A stretch of DNA of 64,000 bases from Marinobacterium mangrovicola. GTDB lineage: Bacteria > Pseudomonadota > Gammaproteobacteria > Pseudomonadales > Balneatricaceae. Under the pieces are notes generated by a model. The model worked only from the letters and a program-made list of their open reading frames with translations, was not told the origin of the DNA and searched no databases. The position numbers and the translations under genes were made by a program. Positions 1 through 9,223 of this stretch are shown piece by piece. Each line of letters begins with the position of its first letter. Position 1 is the stretch's first letter. The stretch covers positions 124,001 to 188,000 of the forward strand of contig NZ_SMFU01000011.1 of assembly GCF_004339595.1 (NCBI RefSeq), written 5' to 3'.

Positions 1-674
1 TTCACAGGTCCAATGCCAGGAACGGTCTGCAGGCGCCGGCACACCGGATTTTCCCGGGCGATGCTCTTGAGCTCATGGTCATAGCGGAGGATCCGCTGAT
101 CGCGTTCCAGCCATTGCTGCTGCAGGTCAGCTAACAGCTCTCGTGATCGTGGAGCCAGGCCATTGTCGGCATCTTCAAGTAGTTCAGGAACCGCTTCGCG
201 GATCGCTTTGTGGCCCTGGGGAATGATGACCCCAAACTCGTGAAGCAGTCCTCGCAACTCATTGCCTATTGAGGTCTTTTCGCGGACCAGCCGCTCGCGC
301 ACTCGGTGTAAGGCCTGCAGTTCCTGTTGATCAACCGTTTTTACAGCGACAGCCGGAATACCCGGGCGAGCAGCGGCTTCTGCTATCGCCTGAGCATCCC
401 GCTGATCATTCTTGTTAACTTGCACAAAGGGCTTTACGTAACGAGGGTGAATCATCTTAACCGAGTGACCCAGTGCCAAAATCTGGCGTGCCCAATAGTG
501 AGCACCGCCACAGGCCTCAATGGCTACAAGGCACTCGGGTTGTCGAGCGAGAAAGGCGAGAAGCTGATAGCGTTTTAAGCGTTTGGAAAAGATCTTTCGA
601 CCCTGGGCATCGATGCCGAGCAGTTGAAAGACATGCTTCGCCAAATCGATTCCGATAATGCTAACCTTGGCCAT
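1..674 (-). CDS. IS110-family transposase, N-terminal part (runs off the window)
   Basis: The reverse strand opens with an ATG at 674, preceded by a GGAGG about 8 nt upstream, and stays open to the window edge for 224 codons. The protein has the DEDD catalytic layout of IS110 transposases: Asp10 in IGIDLAK, Glu53 in IEACGG, and Asp90 and Asp93 in KNDQRDA. After these comes the helical region with RVRERLVREKTSIGNELRGLL. The C-terminal domain with the catalytic serine lies outside the window, so intactness cannot be judged. IS110 enzymes join DNA strands without classical terminal inverted repeats, and some are guided by an element-encoded RNA. Whether this is an IS110- or IS1111-subgroup element cannot be decided here. 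Confidence 0.93.
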   Translation of the reverse strand, partial: MAKVSIIGIDLAKHVFQLLGIDAQGRKIFSKRLKRYQLLAFLARQPECLVAIEACGGAHYWARQILALGHSVKMIHPRYVKPFVQVNKNDQRDAQAIAEAAARPGIPAVAVKTVDQQELQALHRVRERLVREKTSIGNELRGLLHEFGVIIPQGHKAIREAVPELLEDADNGLAPRSRELLADLQQQWLERDQRILRYDHELKSIARENPVCRRLQTVPGIGPV

Positions 675-884
675 GGATGGACCCTCCTCTCTAGATGCCG
701 ACCCTTGATTGGTTTTGTCGAACTCAATCATGGCACAGGGTGGGCGGGTCCATCTCATTTCCTACCAAAACGAGCACCCTGCCAGTTGCCGCTTATAACC
801 CCTCCAGTGTCGAAACCAGACAATGCCAGCCGGGTTAATCGCCCCATAATGCGGGTCCTTTACTTCGACTCTTATGGAGCTGAC
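675..884. other. Non-coding stretch between transposase start and cupin gene; likely contains an IS end
   Basis: About 210 bases without a credible gene lie upstream of the transposase start. In IS110-group elements the left-end non-coding segment upstream of the transposase carries the guide (bridge) RNA, so part of this stretch may be that region. I could not fix the element boundary, because IS110 elements lack obvious terminal inverted repeats and there is no second copy here to compare. The promoter of the downstream cupin gene must also lie here. Confidence 0.4.
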
Positions 885-1229
885 ATGTCCGATTTTATTA
901 CTGTAATGCGTGAAACCTGCCCGACTCCTGTTGTTGATGCGACCAAGTGGACTCGTATCGGTGGTGAGCCGCACACAGTGAACCTGAATGCCTACACCTC
1001 TGCTGATGGCAGCAAGATCATGGGCACCTGGATCTGTACTCCGGGCAAGTTCGAAGTGAACTACGACAAGTGGGAGTTCTGCCACTTCCTCGACGGTTAC
1101 TGCATCATCACCCCGGAAGGTGAAGAGCCCAAGCACCTGAAAGCCGGCGATGTCTTCGTTATCGAGCCGGGCATGAAAGGCACCTGGGAAGTGGTGGAAA
1201 CCGTACGCAAGTATTTCGTCTTCGCTTAA
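885..1229 (+). CDS. Small cupin-domain protein (DUF861 type)
   Basis: This encodes a 114-residue single-domain cupin. The start is the ATG at 885, preceded by GGAG; an in-frame extension upstream has no ribosome site and reads as non-coding. The later half carries the cupin signature (EFCHFLDGYCIITPEGEEPKHL, then AGDVFVIEPGMKGTWEV), resembling the ureidoglycine-aminohydrolase-like DUF861 family. The usual metal-binding histidines are largely absent, as in many members of this group, so enzymatic activity is uncertain. It stands alone between an insertion element and a terminator. Substrate and function are unknown. Confidence 0.85.
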   Translation: MSDFITVMRETCPTPVVDATKWTRIGGEPHTVNLNAYTSADGSKIMGTWICTPGKFEVNYDKWEFCHFLDGYCIITPEGEEPKHLKAGDVFVIEPGMKGTWEVVETVRKYFVFA

Positions 1230-1246
1230 TCGAAGCGTTGAGTCAG

Positions 1247-1271
1247 AAGCCGGCCAGTGTGCCGGCTTTTT
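1247..1271 (+). terminator. Rho-independent terminator after the cupin gene
   Basis: A GCCGGC/GCCGGC stem with a 6-nt loop, flanked by AA and TTTTT, lies 17 nt after the cupin stop codon. Confidence 0.85.
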
Positions 1272-1336
1272 CGTGGGCGTTATTTCGAGGGCGTTAGAGG
1301 GAGGCTTGCAGGCGACGCGCCCCCGCGCCGATCGGC

Positions 1337-2386
1337 TCAGTTACCGAAATCAAGAGCCAGCTGGCGCAGCGAACTCTCTTCCGCCAGGGTGACGCTGATG
1401 CCGACGAGACGCACCCGGCGCCCGGCGGCACGTTCAAAAGCGGTGTGCAGGATTGAACGCAGCACGTCTTCACTGAGCCGGTCCGACTGACCGGCGGCGG
1501 TGGTCTGCTGGAAGTCGTGGAATTTCAGTTTGATGGTAATTCCCTTGAAGCTGCGGCCCCTGAGGCGCTGCTTCAGTTCCGGTAGCAGGCCGTGCAGAAT
1601 CTGGTCGCACTGGGCTTCGGTGCGCAGGTCATGGGCGAGGGTGGTCTCGACGCCTACCGACTTGCGGATTCTCGACGGCTGCACGGGGCGCTCGTCGATG
1701 CCGCGTGCGCGCTGGTAAAGGCTATGACCAAACTTGCCGAAGCGGTCGGTGAGCGCCTGCAGTGACCAACCGAGCAGGTCGTGGCCGTAGTTCAGGCCCA
1801 TCTCCTCCAGCTTTTCCGCCGTGCGCGGTCCAACACCGGGAAACTTGCGCAGCTTGAGGGCGGCGACAAACTCCGCCGCTTTATCGGGCGTGACCACGCA
1901 CTGACCGTTGGGCTTGTTCTCATCGGAGGCGATCTTGGCGATGAATTTGTTGGGGGCAACACCGGCCGAAGCGGTGAGACCGGTTTCCGCCAGAATCTCG
2001 GCTCGGATCTGCTGGGCGATCAGCGTGGCGCTGCCCTGGCAGGCGCTACATTCGCTGACATCCAGGTAAGCCTCGTCCAGCGACAGCGGCTCTATCAGCT
2101 CGGTATAGCGGGCGAAAATCTCGCGGATCTGGGCGGAAACACTTTTATAGACCGACATCCGCCCCGGGATCAGGATCAGGTCGGGGCAGAGCCGTTTAGC
2201 CTCGGCGCTGGGCATGGCGGAATGGACGCCATACTTACGTGCCTCGTAGCTGCAGGTGGAAATAACGCCACGGGAGTCAGCCTTGCCGCCGACAGCGATC
2301 GGTTTGCCTTTCAGGCTCGGGTTATCGCGAATCTCTACCGAGGCGTAGAAGGCATCCATGTCGATATGGATGATTTTGCGTTGCAT
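1337..2386 (-). CDS. dinB: DNA polymerase IV (Y family, translesion)
   Basis: This 349-residue protein is full length for DinB, an error-prone polymerase that copies past DNA lesions. It shows the Y-family palm motifs: [12 protein letters not shown] at the N-terminus with the first metal-binding aspartates, and SLDEAYLDV near residue 103 with the catalytic Asp-Glu pair. Next come the helix-hairpin-helix thumb ([16 protein letters not shown]) and the little-finger domain ([10 protein letters not shown]). The tail QLALDFGN resembles a beta-clamp binding peptide. It lies 9 nt downstream of a small gene in the same direction and may be the last gene of that operon. No LexA site was identified. 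Confidence 0.97.
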   Translation of the reverse strand: MQRKIIHIDMDAFYASVEIRDNPSLKGKPIAVGGKADSRGVISTCSYEARKYGVHSAMPSAEAKRLCPDLILIPGRMSVYKSVSAQIREIFARYTELIEPLSLDEAYLDVSECSACQGSATLIAQQIRAEILAETGLTASAGVAPNKFIAKIASDENKPNGQCVVTPDKAAEFVAALKLRKFPGVGPRTAEKLEEMGLNYGHDLLGWSLQALTDRFGKFGHSLYQRARGIDERPVQPSRIRKSVGVETTLAHDLRTEAQCDQILHGLLPELKQRLRGRSFKGITIKLKFHDFQQTTAAGQSDRLSEDVLRSILHTAFERAAGRRVRLVGISVTLAEESSLRQLALDFGN

Positions 2387-2395
2387 CCGGCGCGG

Positions 2396-2731
2396 TCAGT
2401 TTTCTACCCAGACTTCTCGCAGCGGCTCACCGAAGTCATCATAGATGATCTTCTTGCGTGGCTTCTGGCGCGAGGCTGTTTTGGGTTTCTGTTTGGATTG
2501 TTTGCGCCGTGCGTCGATGGCCGCCAGTACATCCAGTGCCGGGGTACGTGGTTGCACCGGGCGCCCATCACTGAATGGGGGCTGGAAGGCGGCGCCGTCT
2601 TCGACACCGCTTTCACCCTGGCGAACCTGTTTTATCTCACCGCCATCGCGGACGTAGTCCTGAACCTGACGTTCCAGTTCTTTACGTATGTCGGCTTTGC
2701 TCGGGCGTTTACTCATCCCCTGATTATGCAT
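2396..2731 (-). CDS. Small basic protein with a SutA-like segment
   Basis: The 111-residue protein has no catalytic domain that I recognise. Its N-terminal part, RKELERQVQDYVRDGGEIKQV, resembles the RNA-polymerase-binding helix-plus-GGKVQEI segment of the Pseudomonas regulator SutA. The middle is rich in Pro, Gln and Lys, and the tail ends in DDFGEPLREVWVEN. The ATG at 2731 overlaps the stop of the upstream glycosyltransferase gene (TAATG), which suggests translational coupling. An in-frame ATG at 2716 is an alternative start. The SutA relationship is a guess from one short motif; a nucleic-acid- or polymerase-associated role would fit the charge. Confidence 0.7.
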   Translation of the reverse strand: MHNQGMSKRPSKADIRKELERQVQDYVRDGGEIKQVRQGESGVEDGAAFQPPFSDGRPVQPRTPALDVLAAIDARRKQSKQKPKTASRQKPRKKIIYDDFGEPLREVWVEN

Positions 2732-4983
2732 TATCTGGCTTTTTCAGCCAGTACCGTGGCGTAGATCCGACCGACACAGCGACTGAACTCTTCGGTGCTG
2801 TGATTGGCCGCAGTTTTGACCGCACTTTCCGAGAAGCGCCGGTAGGTTTCCTCGTCGGTGAGCAGGGTTTCGACGCGCTTGCGCCACTGGCTGCCGTTGA
2901 GCGGCGTTTTGAAACCGTTGACGCCATCTTCGACAATATCGTCGATACCGCTGGAGCGGACTGCCACCACCGGCATGCCGCCGGCCATCGCTTCGAGGAT
3001 CACCATGCCCTGGGTTTCGGAGCGTGAGGCGAACACAAACAGGTCGCCCAGACGGCAGTAGGTGGCCATCTCCTCCGGTGGCACCGAACCCACCAGAGTG
3101 ATGCGATCGGTCATGCCTTTCTCATCAATCTGTTTCTGCAGGGGTTTGCGCTGGTTGCCATCGCCGAGAATCAGGCAGCGGAAGGGGATCTCCTGATTGC
3201 GCTTGGCCAGGTCTGCCAGGGCGTCGATCATAAAGCCGATGTTCTTTTCCGCGCTGAGGCGGCAGATGCTGATCAGCACCTTCTCATCGGGCTTGATCTC
3301 CAGCTTGTCACGCAGCTGGCTGACCTGTTCCTCGCTGACATCGCGGAACGACTGGTAATCGATACCGGTGGGCTGCACAAAGATCGTCTTCTTCACGCCG
3401 ATCATGCGCAGATACTCCTCCGCAGACTCTGTGGGTACGATCACCCCGTCGCAGCGGTTGGCAAAGCGACGCACAAGCGCATGGGAGACCAGGTTACGGA
3501 ACAGCGGGCCGGGCAGTGGAACGTAATGGGCGTAGTGCTCCAGCCGGGTGTGATAGGTGTAAACCAGCGGTATATCCAGGGCGCGGGCGATGACCGGCCC
3601 CAGGCCGCCAAGCCAGAACGGGTGATGGGCATGGACCAGGTCCGGCTTGAAGGCGCGTACCTTTTTCAGCGTGCCGGGCAGGAAGATGTTGGCCAGTTTG
3701 AACTCCCGGTGTTTGCCCAGCGGAAGAATGGAGGGCACGCGCACCACATCCTCTTCATCTTTCGGCTGCTTGCTGTAACTGGGTGAGACGATCTGTACGC
3801 TGTTACCCAGCCCCTTAAGGCCGCGCCTGAGTCGCTCGATGGACAGGGGCACGCCGCCGATAAACGGCAGGTAGTTGTTGGTTAGCATGGTGACCCGGAG
3901 CGGTTTGTTCTCGAACGGGGTCGGATCCACGTCGAAGTTGGGGTAGTAGTCGCGATCCACGAAGATCGCGGAATAGAGCCAGAGGCCGACCAGGCTGAGC
4001 AGGCAGATCACCAGAATGAAGTTCAGGTAGCCCACGTAGAACAGCGAATGGATAAAGAACCAGAGACTTTCCACTGTGCGCCAGAACGGATGCTGAGCGA
4101 TATCCAGGCGGATCGGTTTGACGCTGACACCCTCGGCGCTAACGTTGACCTCGGTGTAGTGGTAGAAGCCGTGCTCGCTGGTGGGCACAAAGCCACCGCC
4201 GCCGCCGGTGACGACAAAGTCGGTGCCGCTTTCTCGCTGAATATACTGCTGCGGCAGGCTGGCGGAGAACACCGCATCGACCCGGGCGTTTTCAATGATT
4301 GAAACTAGGGCGCTGCGCGGCGGGTTAGGGTAGAGGTACTGCTCTTCCGGGAATAGGTAGCGGGTGTCAAAACCGAGCAGCTTTTCCGAGGGTACGGGTT
4401 TCAGCGGCTTTTCACTGAACACAAAGCGGTGGGCCCGTTCCCCCTTTTCCCCGGTGTCGTTGAGCAGGTCATCGAGCCAGCGCTGCTGCCACTGATAATT
4501 GGTCTTGCCGGTGCTGTCGAGGAAGATAAAGCGGCTGTTACCGGCGGTAAAGGAGAACAGGTAGGGGCCGAAGTGGTCGTAGAAGCGGAAACCGCCGAGA
4601 CGGCTGTTCTCGTTCTCACCGAAGGTGAGCAGGTAGGGCATATTCAGCCGTGATAGTGTGCGGTAGAGCGCACGGTACTTGTCTTCGCCGCCGCTGCTGA
4701 CCGCGTTGCCGGCAGAAACGACAAAGTCGACGCCACTGTCGTTCAACATCGGCAGTATCTGACGCTCAAAGATCCCCACCGAGTTTTTGATATTACCGAC
4801 CACGGCAAAGCGGAAGCTGTCCCTGCCATCGAGGCGTGACTCGATGCGCTCTACCTGGCGTGCATGCACCGCCGTGTAGTCCTGCTCGAAGAAATTGAGA
4901 TAGATCTTGTAGCCGACCAGCGCGAGGATCAGCAGCAGGTTGATGTAGAAGATCAGGCGCAGGCGCGGGTGGGTATTACGCAC
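2731..4983 (-). CDS. Membrane fusion: degenerate metallophosphatase domain + GT4 glycosyltransferase
   Basis: This 750-residue protein starts at a GTG (4983) that overlaps the upstream gene by 8 bp. Its order is: a transmembrane helix (about 9-30), a calcineurin-like phosphoesterase fold (about 55-290), a second hydrophobic segment (about 305-345), and a GT-B glycosyltransferase of family GT4 (about 365-745). The GT4 part has NNYLPFIGGVPLSIERL for the acceptor side and the donor-site block SRSETQGMVILEAMAGGMPVV. The phosphoesterase fold keeps its outline, including FSFTAGNSRFIFLDS and VVTGGGGGF. However, every metal-binding motif is altered: GD to GN, GNHD to GENE, and GHxH to SASLPQ. The catalytic half is therefore the transferase, probably glycosylating a membrane lipid. 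Acceptor and sugar are unknown. Confidence 0.88.
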   Translation of the reverse strand: MRNTHPRLRLIFYINLLLILALVGYKIYLNFFEQDYTAVHARQVERIESRLDGRDSFRFAVVGNIKNSVGIFERQILPMLNDSGVDFVVSAGNAVSSGGEDKYRALYRTLSRLNMPYLLTFGENENSRLGGFRFYDHFGPYLFSFTAGNSRFIFLDSTGKTNYQWQQRWLDDLLNDTGEKGERAHRFVFSEKPLKPVPSEKLLGFDTRYLFPEEQYLYPNPPRSALVSIIENARVDAVFSASLPQQYIQRESGTDFVVTGGGGGFVPTSEHGFYHYTEVNVSAEGVSVKPIRLDIAQHPFWRTVESLWFFIHSLFYVGYLNFILVICLLSLVGLWLYSAIFVDRDYYPNFDVDPTPFENKPLRVTMLTNNYLPFIGGVPLSIERLRRGLKGLGNSVQIVSPSYSKQPKDEEDVVRVPSILPLGKHREFKLANIFLPGTLKKVRAFKPDLVHAHHPFWLGGLGPVIARALDIPLVYTYHTRLEHYAHYVPLPGPLFRNLVSHALVRRFANRCDGVIVPTESAEEYLRMIGVKKTIFVQPTGIDYQSFRDVSEEQVSQLRDKLEIKPDEKVLISICRLSAEKNIGFMIDALADLAKRNQEIPFRCLILGDGNQRKPLQKQIDEKGMTDRITLVGSVPPEEMATYCRLGDLFVFASRSETQGMVILEAMAGGMPVVAVRSSGIDDIVEDGVNGFKTPLNGSQWRKRVETLLTDEETYRRFSESAVKTAANHSTEEFSRCVGRIYATVLAEKAR

Positions 4984-6028
4984 GGCTCAGAGCCCCCTTG
5001 AACAGACTGTGGAGGGTAACCGGCAGGCCGATCAGCATGCCCAGATGAATGGTCAGAAAACGCCACAGCAGGATGGTCAGTACCAGGTCGCCGGACTGCA
5101 GCATGGCGGAGAAAAACAGGCCAAATACCGCCTCGGCGACACCGGCTGCGCCCGGCGTCGGTGCGAAGTACATCACAAAGGTGGTCACCACCAGCAGGCC
5201 CAAGGTGAGCAGGTAGTTAACCTCGTACTCCAGACCCCAGAGCAGCAGCGCGGGGAAGGAAAACAGTGACAGCAAAAACAGCCCGGTGAAGAACACGGCC
5301 AGCAGGCGGTAGCGCAGGTTGCCGCGCATAAACGCTTTCAAGGCGGCGCGGAACCTGAGCATTTCGCGGCGCAGGGCAAAATGCAGCCGCGGCTTTTTCT
5401 CCGCCGATATAAGTTTGATCCGGTGCAGCAAGGCGATCACGCCGTCGGCCAGTTTCAGCATCCAGCGCATTTTAAAGATCAGCAGGGCAAAGGCGCTGAC
5501 ATAGACAAAGGCAAAAAGCGCCAGGTAAACCGCCAGCTGTTCGCCCAATGCACTCTCCCGCAGAGGCGCCAGGAACATCAGTAGAAAGGGGGTGGGCAGA
5601 AAGATAAAAAAGACTGCCAGCAGGGTTCTCAGTGTGGTTGCGGCCGTGGCAGCACCCACATGTACGCCCTGGTGGCGCAGATACCAGATCTGCGCGAGAC
5701 CGCCGCCGGTGGCCATGGGGGTGACGTTGGAGATCAGAATATTGATAAATACCAGCCGTGTCTGGGCGACAGCGGGAATGCGATAACCCAGGGCTCTCAA
5801 GGTGTAGTAGAGGCGCAGCCCGTCACTGGCGAAGTACACCAGCAGCAGCCCGAGGCAGGCGGCGATAAAGCCAGGTTTCAGCAGTCGGTCGTCCAGCAGC
5901 GGACGGTCCAGCTCCAGATCCGACAGGATCGCCCAGGGAACGGCGGCACTCAGAAGAATAAAAACGGCGGTGAAAACGAGGATACGTCCCAGCGGCGGGC
6001 GTCCGTTGCGCGGTTGTTCGGTGTCGAT
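4976..6028 (-). CDS. LPG-synthase-TM / AglD-like multi-pass membrane protein, apparent ATC start
   Basis: This is a polytopic protein of the lysylphosphatidylglycerol-synthase transmembrane family (UPF0104 type), members of which act in lipid flipping or lipid-linked glycan synthesis. The body contains ISNVTPMATGGGLAQIWYL and the conserved PTPGAAGVAEAVF segment. A GTG at 5839 would begin inside the second membrane helix. The open frame continues upstream through another clear helix (RILVFTAVFILLSAAVPWAI) with no ATG, GTG or TTG start. The only good ribosome site, AAGGAAGGA, sits 5 nt before an ATC codon at 6028, giving 350 residues. Either ATC is the true start or there is a base error. The gene overlaps the glycosyltransferase by 8 bp, so the two probably act together on an envelope glycolipid. 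Confidence 0.85.
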   Translation of the reverse strand: MDTEQPRNGRPPLGRILVFTAVFILLSAAVPWAILSDLELDRPLLDDRLLKPGFIAACLGLLLVYFASDGLRLYYTLRALGYRIPAVAQTRLVFINILISNVTPMATGGGLAQIWYLRHQGVHVGAATAATTLRTLLAVFFIFLPTPFLLMFLAPLRESALGEQLAVYLALFAFVYVSAFALLIFKMRWMLKLADGVIALLHRIKLISAEKKPRLHFALRREMLRFRAALKAFMRGNLRYRLLAVFFTGLFLLSLFSFPALLLWGLEYEVNYLLTLGLLVVTTFVMYFAPTPGAAGVAEAVFGLFFSAMLQSGDLVLTILLWRFLTIHLGMLIGLPVTLHSLFKGALSRA

Positions 6029-6096
6029 GGGTGTCCTTCCTTACAGTACCGATAAGCACGGCCTGGCAGCCAGAGTTTAAGGCCCGACTCGTAAGT

Positions 6097-6122
6097 CTGA
6101 ATTTAAGACCTGAATTTAAGAT
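6097..6122. repeat. Tandem 13-bp repeat upstream of the membrane protein/glycosyltransferase operon
   Basis: CTGAATTTAAGAC is followed directly by CTGAATTTAAGAT. Looser TTTAAG copies occur nearby at about 6076 and 6142. Their location 70-115 nt upstream of the operon start suggests protein-binding sites, but no regulator is identified. Confidence 0.6.
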
Positions 6123-6195
6123 CCGCACTTCAGGCCAAAGTTTTAAGTGTCGGCAATATGACACCTAATTCAGAGTAAAGTTGTCGGGCGCTAGC

Positions 6196-7755
6196 TTATC
6201 GTGAAGAGAACGCCTGCACCATCGAATCCAGAGAGTTGGAAAGGCTGCTCATCTTGCCGCAGGCATCGGTGGTCTGGGTGGAGGTCTTGCGGATGTTCGA
6301 GGCCTGAACGTTAAGGCTCTCGATATTCTGCTCGATCTCATTGACCACCGAGGATTGCTCTTCGGTGGCACTGGCCACCTGCAGGCAGCGATCAGCCACG
6401 TCGGAGAGGGTGCTGATCAGGTTGCGGAAGGTATCGCCGGTGTCGAGAGTCTGTTGCTCGATCTGTCCGGTTTCCTGCTGGCTCTCCTTCATGATCTCAA
6501 CCGTGCGTCGCACCGCTCCCTGGATCGCCTCCACCATGTTACGGATCTCCTCGGTGGAGTCCTTGGTGCGTGTGGCCAGGGTGCGGACCTCGTCGGCGAC
6601 CACTGAGAAGCCGCGGCCATGATCGCCGGCTCGTGCAGCCTCTATGGCGGCGTTCAGGGCCAGCAGGTTGGTCTGTTCAGCCACCTGGTTGATGACGGTG
6701 ATGATCGCTTCAATCTTGTTGGCCTGTGCTTCCAGCTCCGTAGCGGTTTCAAACCCAATGTTCATGCGTTTGCTCAGGCCTGTGACCGACTGGACCACAC
6801 CGGACAGCACGTTTTCACCTTCCTGGCAGATGCTTTGCGCGTGTTGGCTCGCCTCAGAGGTCCTCACCGTGTTGCTGGCGATCTCGTGGGTGGCGCTGGC
6901 AAGCTGGTTAACTGCGGTCGCCACCAGTTCGGTTTCCTGGGTCTGTTTTTCGATCTCCGTTCTCGACATGGCGGCGGCTTCGTTGGTCTGGTTCACCGCT
7001 GCTTGCAGGGTTTTGCTCATATCACCGAGACGGCCAAGGATAGTTCTGGCCCTGGCTTCACCCATGCTCAGGGCCAGCCTGATCTGGCCGAGCTCGCTCA
7101 TGTCGTCACAGTAGACCTTCTGGATAAGCGGATTATCGAACAGGGCGCGACTTTTCGCGCTGACCTGGCTGATGCGGTTGATCAGGATCAGCGGCAGGGC
7201 CGTCAGGCCCAGCGCGAGAACTCCGCTGACTAGCACCGCAGCCAGTGGCGCGCCCAGCAGCCATTGGCTGATCGGGAGCAGGGCGAGCAGAACCAGGGCC
7301 ACCGCGATTAATACGTTGTAGGAACGGCGCTTGATCAGCTTTTCCGCCGGCTTCTGGGCAAGCTCAGCATAGAGTTTTTCGGCGCGGGCCACCGTTGCCT
7401 CTTTCGGCACGGTGCGCACCGATTGATAGCCGGTTTTCTTGCCATCTTCATAGATAGGGGTGACGTAGGCATCAACCCAGTAATGGTCGCCGTTCTTGCA
7501 GCGGTTTTTGACGATGCCGCGCCAGGGAGTATCGGTCTTCAGGCTGTCCCACATGTTGCCAAAGGCGGCGGGAGGCATGTCGGGATGGCGCACGATGTTA
7601 TGGGGTTTTCCCAGCATCTCTTCCAGGGAAAAACCTGAAACCTCACAGAAGGCCGCATTGGCGTAAGTGATCTGACCTTTGAGATCAGTGGTGGAAATAA
7701 GCTGTTTGCCCGGAGGGAAGCTGACAGCCTTCCCGGTTGTTGGCATCACTTTCAT
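6196..7755 (-). CDS. Aer-like PAS-containing methyl-accepting chemotaxis protein
   Basis: This 519-residue protein has an N-terminal PAS domain of the aerotaxis type ([57 protein letters not shown]). Two adjacent membrane helices follow (about 150-195), then a linker, and then a cytoplasmic signalling hairpin whose tip, [24 protein letters not shown], binds CheA and CheW. There is no periplasmic sensor domain. By analogy with Aer it would sense redox or oxygen through a PAS-bound flavin. The ATG at 7755 is chosen because GAGAGGA lies 9 nt upstream; two earlier in-frame ATGs sit on or before that site. No che genes are nearby. Confidence 0.94.
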   Translation of the reverse strand: MKVMPTTGKAVSFPPGKQLISTTDLKGQITYANAAFCEVSGFSLEEMLGKPHNIVRHPDMPPAAFGNMWDSLKTDTPWRGIVKNRCKNGDHYWVDAYVTPIYEDGKKTGYQSVRTVPKEATVARAEKLYAELAQKPAEKLIKRRSYNVLIAVALVLLALLPISQWLLGAPLAAVLVSGVLALGLTALPLILINRISQVSAKSRALFDNPLIQKVYCDDMSELGQIRLALSMGEARARTILGRLGDMSKTLQAAVNQTNEAAAMSRTEIEKQTQETELVATAVNQLASATHEIASNTVRTSEASQHAQSICQEGENVLSGVVQSVTGLSKRMNIGFETATELEAQANKIEAIITVINQVAEQTNLLALNAAIEAARAGDHGRGFSVVADEVRTLATRTKDSTEEIRNMVEAIQGAVRRTVEIMKESQQETGQIEQQTLDTGDTFRNLISTLSDVADRCLQVASATEEQSSVVNEIEQNIESLNVQASNIRKTSTQTTDACGKMSSLSNSLDSMVQAFSSR

Positions 7756-8091
7756 ACGGTCCATCCTCTCTGTAGGCGGTTTCAACAGCCCAGGCAACAA
7801 AACCACGAAAAGAACCAGGCCTCGACATGCTCGGGCAGTTCATTCGGGTCTTGCTGGAAGTTTATTTTTGTTAAGCCGCATAGACACTTTTAGTAGATAT
7901 ATCAGAATATCGCCATGTTGATATGACCGGAAACGACAGTTGCGTAGCCGCCGTGTTTGCGAGCGGTGGCAGGGCCGTGTGAGGGCGGCTTGGCTGTGGA
8001 TGATGTTGACCGGAGGGTGAGCGGGATACGGCCCGGGTTTATCCGGGCCGGCGGTGCTTTCAGAACCTGTAGTTGTCCGACGCTGTGGAGA
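7756..8091. other. 336-bp gap between deaminase end and chemoreceptor start
   Basis: No convincing gene is present. Near the deaminase end lies a perfect hairpin GGCCCGG/CCGGGCC (8030-8036 with 8043-8049, 6-nt loop). It lacks a T tract on either strand, so it is at most a weak terminator or an mRNA-stabilising structure. The AT-rich part around 7860-7915 probably holds the receptor promoter. Confidence 0.5.
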
Positions 8092-9135
<1,044 letters not shown>

Positions 9136-9223
9136 TCAACTAAGGGTGTATTTATATAAAGTTGCACGATCAAGGAGTTACAGCAAATCTTTTGATTGAA
9201 TTGGCGTTGCCCTAAGGAGCAGT

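Noticed and set aside
1781-2764. 327-codon plus-strand open frame over dinB and its neighbour
   Set aside because: dinB and the small coupled gene explain this region on the minus strand; the plus frame shows no domain.
8030-8049. GGCCCGG hairpin as terminator for the deaminase gene
   Set aside because: Perfect stem, but no T tract on the relevant strand, so not called as a terminator.
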